Of a stretch of DNA of 11,566 bases, positions 6,454 to 11,244 are shown one piece after another. A program made the position numbers and the translations under genes. Below the pieces are notes generated by a model that had not been told where the DNA came from, did not search any database, and saw only the letters and a list, made by a program, of their open reading frames with translations. The stretch lies in contig CAZEIU010000025.1 in NCBI GenBank assembly GCA_964512085.1, positions 1-11,566 on the forward strand. Reading direction: 5' to 3'. The stretch's first letter is position 1; each line of letters starts with the position of its first letter. The DNA is from JAUPVL01 sp964512085. GTDB taxonomy: Bacteria > Patescibacteriota > Saccharimonadia > CAILAD01 > BJGX01.

Positions 6454-7755
6454 TTAATTAAATAGACCTAATATATCTGAGAAAAGTACGAAAGCAATAA
6501 ATGAAACAAACACAAGCGTAGAAACCCTCAACCAAGTATTTGCCAATTTGTCACTTTTAAGTCTTAGCAGTGCATCAAATATTCTACCTCCATCAAGTAT
6601 ACTCAAAGGTATAAGATTAATTAATGCCAAGCCAAGAGTTAGATTTAATGCAAAAATAATGCTATCTTCTAAACTACTGGACTTACCTAGCAACTCTACA
6701 ATAGCAATAGGTCCGCCCACAGGACTAACTTGCCTCTTAGGCGGTGGCTCATCGCCATATCGAGCACTATACATATAGAAGGCCACCCAAGTCACATCAA
6801 GCCATTCGTCTTCATTCAATTCTGAAGGTCGTGTTGCCAATGCAGATCCTCCGAGATTATAAAGTTCTTCACGGCTCATATCGTCTACATGGTGCTCTTG
6901 CATCCATCTAAGTGCATTTGGAGAATCGAATAAATTATAGTCGCTCACATTTCTAGCTTGCCTTACCCAGATAGAAAAACGGCTTGGATACTTTGAAGAT
7001 CTATAGGCCATCAAATCCTCTGTTAAACTAGTCCAACTATCTTGGCTCATATTGATTCCTTCAGGGCCATCATCTACTACTTGATTAATTAGATGAATTA
7101 ATTCTGACCTTTTCATCTGGTAGACATGATGTTGTGAAAACCATTCTTGATTAGCTTCGGTAGGACTAAAAGATTGACTATCTTGCGATTGGTTCGTACT
7201 TTCTAAGTAGTCAGATGGCGAGGAGCTGTTATTTAATGTAGAAGATGGGTTTACGTAGCTATTGATACTAAATACGAGGTAGCCAGCAATCAAGAATCCA
7301 GCAATTACTGCTATGTAGCTAGAAAAGACCCTTCGAAATATCACAATAATTAAAGGTATAATTACGCTTATAGCCATAATAGCTATAGACTTTCTCGATA
7401 TGACCAAGTCGCTGAGTATAGCGGTAATAATTAAATCAATAATCGTAAGAATACCAAAAAGTGCAATATTCATAACTATACCGGCACCATAAATCTCTGC
7501 TTGGGAACGATAAGGTAACTCATTGAGCTTTTTTGTTCCAGCTAATGACGGTTTTACGTAAGCCCCTAGAAGTATAGGAGAGATATATATAGGACAGCCC
7601 AGATGCTTGGAAAAAATCTTAAAGGCAAATCTTTCACCTAGACCGATTCCCATTAATTCAATTTCTACCCCATGCTTTCGCATAGCTCTAGCATGTCCGT
7701 ACTCATGCACCGTAATTGCTAATAGCAGAAATACTAGTGACAGCGCTATGTACAA
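6454..7755 (-). CDS. M50-family (site-2 protease) intramembrane metalloprotease with an atypical extracytoplasmic loop
   Basis: The 433-aa protein has a zinc motif HEYGH (H17, E18, H21) in the first helix and NLIPLSILDGG (380-390, D388 as third zinc ligand) near the C-terminus, both diagnostic of S2P/RseP-type proteases. VGGPIAIVELLG (347-357) matches the GPxG-like segment before the last helices. Membrane segments lie at ~1-16, 90-115, 122-140, 143-166, 365-388 and 405-428. The ~180-residue loop (167-345), where RseP-type enzymes carry PDZ domains, has a Ser/Asn-rich linker (170-200) and two copies of a W-HHV-M-R-EL motif (see repeats). The TTG start (7753-7755) is chosen because AAGGAG (7762-7767) lies 6 nt upstream and the zinc helix starts immediately. 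It is probably a regulated or quality-control membrane protease; the substrate is unknown and no anti-sigma gene is adjacent. Confidence 0.87.
   Translation of the reverse strand: MYIALSLVFLLLAITVHEYGHARAMRKHGVEIELMGIGLGERFAFKIFSKHLGCPIYISPILLGAYVKPSLAGTKKLNELPYRSQAEIYGAGIVMNIALFGILTIIDLIITAILSDLVISRKSIAIMAISVIIPLIIVIFRRVFSSYIAVIAGFLIAGYLVFSINSYVNPSSTLNNSSSPSDYLESTNQSQDSQSFSPTEANQEWFSQHHVYQMKRSELIHLINQVVDDGPEGINMSQDSWTSLTEDLMAYRSSKYPSRFSIWVRQARNVSDYNLFDSPNALRWMQEHHVDDMSREELYNLGGSALATRPSELNEDEWLDVTWVAFYMYSARYGDEPPPKRQVSPVGGPIAIVELLGKSSSLEDSIIFALNLTLGLALINLIPLSILDGGRIFDALLRLKSDKLANTWLRVSTLVFVSFIAFVLFSDILGLFN
6757..6906 (-). repeat. protein-level repeat copy 2 in the M50 loop (residues 284-333)
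   Basis: The segment WMQEHHVDDMSREELYNL and the downstream D-E-W...Y-S-A-R-Y align with copy 1 at an offset of 79, falling to 77 residues. Shared positions are W, HHV, M, R, EL, L, P, D, W, S and Y. Confidence 0.7.
6988..7143 (-). repeat. protein-level repeat copy 1 in the M50 loop (residues 205-256)
   Basis: The segment WFSQHHVYQMKRSELIHL and the following D-S-W...Y-R-S-S-K-Y form the first copy of a ~50-residue, probably helical unit. The copies are similar in protein rather than in obvious DNA, so the duplication is old or constrained. Confidence 0.7.
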
Positions 7756-7791
7756 TGGTTTCTCCTTTTTGAAGGTGCAAGTTCGTCATAT

Positions 7792-7820
7792 ATAATACCA
7801 TTGAATCAACAATTTTTCAA
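7792..7820 (-). promoter_or_regulatory. promoter of the M50 protease gene
   Basis: On the minus strand TTGAAA (7815-7820), a 17-nt spacer and TATTAT (7792-7797) begin directly after the preceding gene's terminator, about 36 nt before the TTG start. Confidence 0.65.
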
Positions 7821-7850
7821 TTAAAAAACAGCTTGTACTTTCAAGCTGTT
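7821..7850 (-). terminator. intrinsic terminator of the 107-aa zinc-ribbon gene
   Basis: AACAGCTTG (7827-7835) and CAAGCTGTT (7842-7850) form a 9-bp stem with a 6-nt loop. A7823-7828 gives a U6 run on the minus strand, 9 nt after the stop codon. Confidence 0.85.
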
Positions 7851-7859
7851 AATATATGT

Positions 7860-8183
7860 TTATCTTGAATTCTTGTATGGAAAACTTGGCCTATTCCCGT
7901 CGTGCCAACCTAGTTCTATAAGAGTTTGGCAATCATCACAGACTGTTTTAGGCGGGTTAATCCAAGTCTCTGACTTTGTATCGGTTGGAACACCACAATA
8001 TTTACAATAATAATACATTGGTGAACCCGCCCACAGAGACGAATTGTCTATTTGCCCTTCTTCTGCACTTTTCTCACGCCTCAAGCGTAGTTCGTTACGC
8101 AGTCTGGCTCTATCAGGATTATCGTCTTGTTCAACTATTTCTGGGACTAAGACTTCTTTTCTAGTAGCAGGTACATCGGCCAT
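7860..8183 (-). CDS. uncharacterised 107-aa C4 zinc-ribbon protein
   Basis: The N-terminal half (1-50) is highly charged and probably helical or disordered (RARLRNELRLRREKSAEE). The C-terminal half carries CKYC (C60, C63) and CDDC (C82, C85) separated by 18 residues, a treble-clef/zinc-ribbon arrangement (YYCKYCGVPTD, then TVCDDCQTLIELGW). There are no membrane segments. The ATG at 8181-8183 has a GAGAGGG Shine-Dalgarno 8 nt upstream, its own promoter and a strong terminator. The function is unrecognised; nucleic-acid or protein binding is plausible from the fold alone. Confidence 0.8.
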   Translation of the reverse strand: MADVPATRKEVLVPEIVEQDDNPDRARLRNELRLRREKSAEEGQIDNSSLWAGSPMYYYCKYCGVPTDTKSETWINPPKTVCDDCQTLIELGWHDGNRPSFPYKNSR

Positions 8184-8218
8184 ATCTATACCCTCTCTGG
8201 TTTGTGGCTGTCGTATAA

Positions 8219-8247
8219 ATAGTATACCCGCTGATTAATATGTTCAA
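8219..8247 (-). promoter_or_regulatory. promoter of the 107-aa zinc-ribbon gene
   Basis: On the minus strand TTGAAC (8242-8247), a 17-nt spacer and TACTAT (8219-8224) lie ~35 nt before the ATG, just downstream of the structured repeat pair. The gene therefore need not depend on read-through from tRNA-Asp. Confidence 0.6.
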
Positions 8248-8270
8248 GCATAAGAAAGATATATGTATTT

Positions 8271-8389
8271 AACCGGATAGCGGCAGAATGCTACACTTCT
8301 GACTAACCGGCTTCGCCGGTTCAATAGCTATCAGATTCATCAGAAAATAAAAAACAACCTTTGGGTAATATTCATTTTCTGGCGGGCCC
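8271..8389 (-). repeat. structured tandem unit, copy 2
   Basis: On the minus strand this unit runs GGGCCCGCCAG, a CAGAAAAT/ATTTTCTG hairpin with GGTTGTT, CTGAT, GATAGC, GAACCGGCGAA, GCCGGTTAG, an inner CAGAA/TTCTG hairpin and CGCTATCCGGT. The order of conserved blocks matches copy 1. AACCGGC-GAA-GCCGGTT also forms a 7-bp hairpin. No coding potential was seen. The ~317-bp gap between 8184 and 8500 is made of this pair and the 8183 promoter. Confidence 0.6.
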
Positions 8390-8390
8390 T

Positions 8391-8510
8391 ACCAGATAGC
8401 GCTTGGATTACGTCCATGCTAACCGGCCTACTTTGTTCTTTCGCCGATTCGCTATCGGCAATCAGTTTTTAATAACAACCTCGCGGTTGTTCTCAAAAAC
8501 TGGCGGGCCC
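8391..8510 (-). repeat. structured tandem unit, copy 1 (starts at the tRNA-Asp 3' end)
   Basis: On the minus strand this unit runs GGGCCCGCCAG (shared with the tRNA 3' end), a long hairpin, CTGAT, a GCCGAT/ATCGGC hairpin containing GATAGC, GAATCGGCGAA and GCCGGTTAG. It ends with an inner TGGA/TCCA hairpin and CGCTATCTGGT. Compared with copy 2, several stem sequences differ while pairing is kept, which suggests selection on RNA or DNA structure. Confidence 0.6.
8463..8502 (-). terminator. long hairpin immediately after tRNA-Asp
   Basis: CAGTTTTT pairs with AAAAACTG (8 bp) and, inside a 3-nt internal loop, AACAACC pairs with GGTTGTT (7 bp) closed by GCGA. It begins within the encoded CCA. It may act as terminator or tRNA 3'-processing signal, though the U-rich 3' side (GTTGTTATT) is imperfect. 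Confidence 0.5.
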
Positions 8511-8577
8511 GACCGGATTTGAACCGGCGATCTCCTCCGTGACAGGGAGGCGTGTTAGGCCTCTACACCACGAGCCC
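8501..8577 (-). tRNA. tRNA-Asp (anticodon GTC), CCA encoded
   Basis: The acceptor stem is GGGCTCG (8571-8577) with CGGGCCC (8504-8511 region, one G-U). The D stem is GTGT/ACAC with G18-G19 in the loop, and the anticodon stem CCTCC/GGAGG with loop CTGTCAC (anticodon GTC). The T-loop TTCAAAT is canonical. Discriminator G is followed by encoded CCA (8501-8503). Confidence 0.96.
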
Positions 8578-8604
8578 ATGGATATATTTGTGACTAACCT
8601 GATA

Positions 8605-8633
8605 ATTCTACCAAATTAATTATATTTTATCAA
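8605..8633 (-). promoter_or_regulatory. promoter of tRNA-Asp
   Basis: On the minus strand TTGATA (8628-8633), a 17-nt spacer and TAGAAT (8605-8610) lie about 27 nt before the mature 5' end of tRNA-Asp and just after the dioxygenase gene's terminator. Confidence 0.65.
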
Positions 8634-8644
8634 TGACGAACAAA

Positions 8645-8674
8645 TAAAAAGACCCTTACATAGCATAAGAGTCT
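8645..8674 (-). terminator. intrinsic terminator of the Cys-rich/dioxygenase operon
   Basis: AGACCCTTA (8650-8658) and TAAGAGTCT (8666-8674) form a 9-bp stem with one G-U pair and a 7-nt loop. A U5-6 run follows on the minus strand, 14 nt after the stop codon at 8689. Confidence 0.8.
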
Positions 8675-8688
8675 GGTATTGTATTGGT

Positions 8689-9321
8689 CTACCCCTTTAA
8701 TCCTAGCTTGGTAGCCAAACGATATGTTAAAGATATTCTTGGTCCACAAATAGGTGGCGGTACAGAATGAGTTGGGCGCAAGTCTTGGTCTGACTCAAAG
8801 AGCTTGGGTGCGCGCATAATTAACTCACTACCCGGGCCAGTTTGTAATACCTTGCAAGGATGAAGATCTTCGCGTGTTGAATACATTTTTAGTTCGCCTG
8901 TACCAACAATTGTATAAGATACAATAAGATAAATATCACTCGCAAAGTCTCTATGTCTACCTATACCATCATATCGCCCATTGTAACGTTGTATAGCAAC
9001 ATCATTAGGTTGCCATGTCGTTAATGTTTTGTATCTGCCCGCACTAGCTCTCACTAATTGACCTAAAGTATCCCCCAGCTCTCGCATAAGTGGGTAGTTT
9101 TGTATTGTAGATCTGTCGAAATATAGCGGCGCAAAGACTTCAAATCTTTGGTACACGCCTCTACCTAAATCAAAAAACTGTACAAAAGGCCCACTTAATA
9201 ACTCTTCGGCCAAAGCCTGAGTAAAGTCTCTACTTAGAGCCTGCAAGGTAAATGCATAACCATTTTTAGCGGCATCTGATATTCTACCAGAATAGTCTGG
9301 CCGTGCAGTAAATATCTCCAT
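8689..9321 (-). CDS. 2OG-Fe(II) dioxygenase-like protein (AlkB/prolyl-hydroxylase superfamily)
   Basis: The protein is 210 aa from the ATG at 9321. The double-stranded beta-helix motifs of Fe(II)/2-oxoglutarate oxygenases are present. RYNGRYDGIGRHRDF carries the H-x-D iron pair (H123, D125), THS gives the distal iron His (H185), and RISLTYR (R195...R201) resembles the RxNxTFR 2OG-binding/AlkB signature. The N-terminal ~85 residues are mixed helix and strand. An upstream TTG at 9447 would add 42 residues but would lie inside the preceding gene. The ATG is preferred because it overlaps the previous stop as TAATG and has AGAGGAG (9328-9334) 6 nt upstream. Such enzymes hydroxylate or demethylate nucleic acids, proteins or small molecules using O2; the substrate is unknown. 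It is coupled to the Cys-rich gene. Confidence 0.75.
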   Translation of the reverse strand: MEIFTARPDYSGRISDAAKNGYAFTLQALSRDFTQALAEELLSGPFVQFFDLGRGVYQRFEVFAPLYFDRSTIQNYPLMRELGDTLGQLVRASAGRYKTLTTWQPNDVAIQRYNGRYDGIGRHRDFASDIYLIVSYTIVGTGELKMYSTREDLHPCKVLQTGPGSELIMRAPKLFESDQDLRPTHSVPPPICGPRISLTYRLATKLGLKG

Positions 9322-9809
9322 TACTCGCTCCTCTCGAGGGTATCGACCAATCTGTGCCAACAACCAAGGTGAATGACAAACTGCCTTTTGCCAAGTCTGT
9401 CGGTAACTATTTGTGCCAAATCTATATCTTGTAAATCTTTTTGACAACCATTACACTTAACCGCCCTTACGCCAAAATGCCGTGCCTCAGAAAAATAAAA
9501 AGTCTCTCCAGCCTCTAGTACAAAGTTTTGTGGTTGATTTAGTCTATGAAACTTCATCATATTACCCATTTCGCGATGAAAGAATGGATAATGTTCTACT
9601 AATTGGCCACACCACAGGCATAAAGAACAGAATGTATCGTATTGATTACCATATTTAAACGATCCATTACACCTATCGGGTACCAAAATAGCTTCAATAG
9701 TATTCCACTCATGACCATTTTGGCAATACCAAATCGAGTATTCACCTCCATAAGTTATATCTACAAATGTGTTGTCGTATGGACACCTGCCATCATATGG
9801 TAGCAGCAT
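9321..9809 (-). CDS. uncharacterised Cys/His-rich, multi-zinc-ribbon-like 162-aa protein
   Basis: Eleven potential metal ligands fall in clusters. C9 and C29/H33 are in WYCQNGHEW; C47 and CSLCLWC (C61, C64, C67) form the middle; CNGC (C119, C122) pairs with HLGCWH (H147, C150, H152). The last cluster resembles a LIM/treble-clef-type half-site (CxxC then HxxC). There are no membrane segments. AAAGGA sits 8 nt before the ATG at 9807-9809. The stop overlaps the dioxygenase start (TAATG), so the two are translated together and probably share a task, for example target recognition for the oxygenase; that is inference. The family was not recognised. Confidence 0.78.
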   Translation of the reverse strand: MLLPYDGRCPYDNTFVDITYGGEYSIWYCQNGHEWNTIEAILVPDRCNGSFKYGNQYDTFCSLCLWCGQLVEHYPFFHREMGNMMKFHRLNQPQNFVLEAGETFYFSEARHFGVRAVKCNGCQKDLQDIDLAQIVTDRLGKRQFVIHLGCWHRLVDTLERSE

Positions 9810-9853
9810 GTACTCTATCCTTTCGTGGATGGTTGTTAAGGTGCTCTCGGAAT

Positions 9854-9881
9854 CAAAAAAGCTGCCCGAGAAGGCAGCTTT
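9854..9881 (-). terminator. intrinsic terminator or attenuator upstream of the Cys-rich gene
   Basis: AAAGCTGCC (9858-9866) pairs with GGCAGCTTT (9873-9881) in a perfect 9-bp stem with a 6-nt loop, followed by U6 on the minus strand. It lies between the 25-codon ORF and the Cys-rich gene at 9809. I see no good promoter between the hairpin and that gene. Confidence 0.75.
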
Positions 9882-9905
9882 GAATAAAAACTATTTTGTA
9901 AACGC

Positions 9906-9983
9906 TTAAAAACTACCTTCTTGTGCAGCTTTGGCGTAGTATTGAAATGATGACCATGTAGTGTGTTTTTTATTTAATAACAT
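9906..9983 (-). CDS. possible 25-aa small ORF / leader peptide
   Basis: The ATG at 9981-9983 opens 25 codons (MLLNKKHTTWSS...QYYAKAAQEGSF) ending in TAA at 9906. It lies alone between the foldase terminator (10021-10060) and the 9854-9881 hairpin, with AAGAG about 8 nt upstream. Its stop is 24 nt before the hairpin. The coding sequence contains CAAAGCTGC, a copy of the hairpin's 5' arm, and AGAAGG, complementary to the hairpin's CCTTCT. It may be a leader peptide or an independent small protein. Size and lack of homology knowledge keep confidence low. Confidence 0.35.
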   Translation of the reverse strand: MLLNKKHTTWSSFQYYAKAAQEGSF

Positions 9984-9999
9984 ATTGTATGTCTCTTAT

Positions 10000-10030
10000 G
10001 CTTATAAGCTTAGCAATGTTTATATATAAA
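10000..10030 (-). promoter_or_regulatory. putative promoter of the small ORF with overlapping palindrome
   Basis: On the minus strand TTTATA (10025-10030), an 18-nt spacer and TATAAG (10001-10006) form a weak promoter. A perfect 10-bp palindrome GCTTATAAGC (10000-10009) covers the -10 and could be an operator. The -35 overlaps the U tract of the foldase terminator. Confidence 0.3.
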
Positions 10031-10060
10031 AGCAAGCACCGCAGTTGCGGTGCTTGCTTT
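10021..10060 (-). terminator. strong intrinsic terminator of the foldase gene
   Basis: AAAGCAAGCACCGCA (10029-10043) pairs over up to 15 bp with TGCGGTGCTTGCTTT (10046-10060). TTTTATATATA follows on the minus strand, 22 nt after the stop at 10083. Confidence 0.85.
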
Positions 10061-10082
10061 AAAAAGTATGGGTGAGATTTTA

Positions 10083-11174
10083 CTAATTAGGATAGAAATA
10101 CTGTGTAATTTTGGCTTTGTTTCTTTGATCTCGCAACCAAGAATCGAAGTCTGGGCCTTTAATAAGAATGTGGCTAGCTCTTACTTGATCGTCCTTTTTC
10201 TCGGTAACTTTTATAATATGGTAGCCATATTGAGTTTTAACAACACCACTAACTTGCCCTGGTTGTAAAGCATATGCTGCGGCTTCAAACTCTGGTACCA
10301 ACTGGCCTTTGCCAAAGAATCCTAAGTCTCCCCCGTTAGCAGCAGAGCCATCGGCGCTGTATTTTTTGGCTAGTTCGCCGAAATCCCCACCGGCATTCAC
10401 TTGGGCTAATACGTCTTCGGCTTGTTTTTTAGCTGGTTCAGTAAGAGCTGGGTCGCTCAACACTTTGTCTGAAAGCTTTTGTCGTACAAGCTGTTGCTTG
10501 ATTTTATCTTTAAAGTCAGATGTAGACCATCCGTATAGTTTATCGAGAGTTCTTTTTACTTGGTCAATTCCGCCAGCATCTTGTACTAATTGGTTGAATT
10601 TATCGTCTACTTCTTTATTGGTAACGGTAATTTTGTATTTACTAGCTTGTTGAGAGACTATCAAGTTGTCTTCTAGTTGCTTAATGAGATCTTCTTTGAA
10701 TTGCAGAAGTTGTTTTTTGCCGTCCTCAGAGTTGAAGTCTTGGTTTTGCGAGGCAAAATATTTTTGTGCAGATGCAAGCTCAAAAAGATAATCGTTATAG
10801 CTAGCAGTATTCCATACTACATTACCATTAACACTAGCGACCGGATAAGGAACGACCTTACTGGCTATTTTTACAGCCCTATTAGCAACCTTGTATTTGT
10901 ATATGAGCACACCAAATACTGTAAGAGTTACAAAGAGAGATATTAAAGCAATTATACCTACATTACGAATGGTTTTTTTGTTTTTCTTAGGATCAACACC
11001 TAAACGATTGAGCTTATCTTTGAAGCTTAGGCTTTTTTGTGAGATCTTGGCTTTGGCAGCGGCAGTTTTTGACTTATAAGCACTACTTTTTTTGGCAGTA
11101 GACTTTGATGGCTTAGATGACTTAGAACTTGCTGACTTCTTAGCAGACGATTTAATATCTGGATCTTTTGGCAT
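10083..11174 (-). CDS. membrane-anchored PrsA/SurA-type parvulin peptidyl-prolyl isomerase with rearranged catalytic strand
   Basis: The 363-aa protein has a long Lys/Ser/Ala-rich cytoplasmic tail (1-70), one transmembrane helix (~70-92), and a SurA-N-like helical chaperone region (~112-245). A parvulin domain follows (~246-326) with GGDFGELAKKYSADG, GGDLGFFGKGQLVPEFEAA and VKTQYGYHIIKV. These foldases assist folding of exported proteins outside the membrane. The usual first parvulin strand (R-HIL) is absent before the domain; QVRASHILIKG (330-340) instead comes after it, followed by a DSWLRDQRNKAKI helix. This looks like a circular permutation, or else a truncated second domain. It is an integral-membrane form, not a PrsA lipoprotein. 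No close Shine-Dalgarno precedes the ATG; GGAG lies ~15 nt upstream. Confidence 0.88.
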   Translation of the reverse strand: MPKDPDIKSSAKKSASSKSSKPSKSTAKKSSAYKSKTAAAKAKISQKSLSFKDKLNRLGVDPKKNKKTIRNVGIIALISLFVTLTVFGVLIYKYKVANRAVKIASKVVPYPVASVNGNVVWNTASYNDYLFELASAQKYFASQNQDFNSEDGKKQLLQFKEDLIKQLEDNLIVSQQASKYKITVTNKEVDDKFNQLVQDAGGIDQVKRTLDKLYGWSTSDFKDKIKQQLVRQKLSDKVLSDPALTEPAKKQAEDVLAQVNAGGDFGELAKKYSADGSAANGGDLGFFGKGQLVPEFEAAAYALQPGQVSGVVKTQYGYHIIKVTEKKDDQVRASHILIKGPDFDSWLRDQRNKAKITQYFYPN

Positions 11175-11214
11175 AACTTTGCTTTAATACTCCAATTAAT
11201 TATTGAATGTATAT

Positions 11215-11244
11215 ATGATACACCAATACTGCATTATTTGTCTA
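11215..11244 (-). promoter_or_regulatory. putative promoter of the foldase gene
   Basis: On the minus strand TAGACA (11239-11244), an 18-nt spacer and TATCAT (11215-11220) lie ~40 nt before the ATG, overlapping the 3' end of the PH-domain gene. The foldase could alternatively be co-transcribed with that gene, since no terminator separates them. Confidence 0.4.

Noticed and set aside
6548..7795. Plus-strand open frames opposite the M50 protease gene (6548-6778, 7607-7795)
   Set aside because: They are shadows of a gene with definite zinc-protease motifs.
8381..8430. Second tRNA gene suggested by the GGGCCCGCCA acceptor-like end
   Set aside because: No anticodon arm, D arm or partner acceptor strand can be built; treated as part of the tandem structured unit.
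8271..8510. CRISPR array
   Set aside because: There are only two units of ~120 nt with diverged stems, no uniform repeats and spacers, and no cas genes.
9322..9447. 42-residue N-terminal extension of the dioxygenase-like protein from a TTG at 9447
   Set aside because: It lies wholly inside the Cys-rich gene in another frame, while the ATG at 9321 has a consensus RBS and a TAATG overlap.
10309..11079. Plus-strand open frames opposite the foldase gene (10309-10653, 10677-10946, 10891-11079)
   Set aside because: They are antisense shadows of a clear parvulin-family gene, without RBS or recognisable domains.
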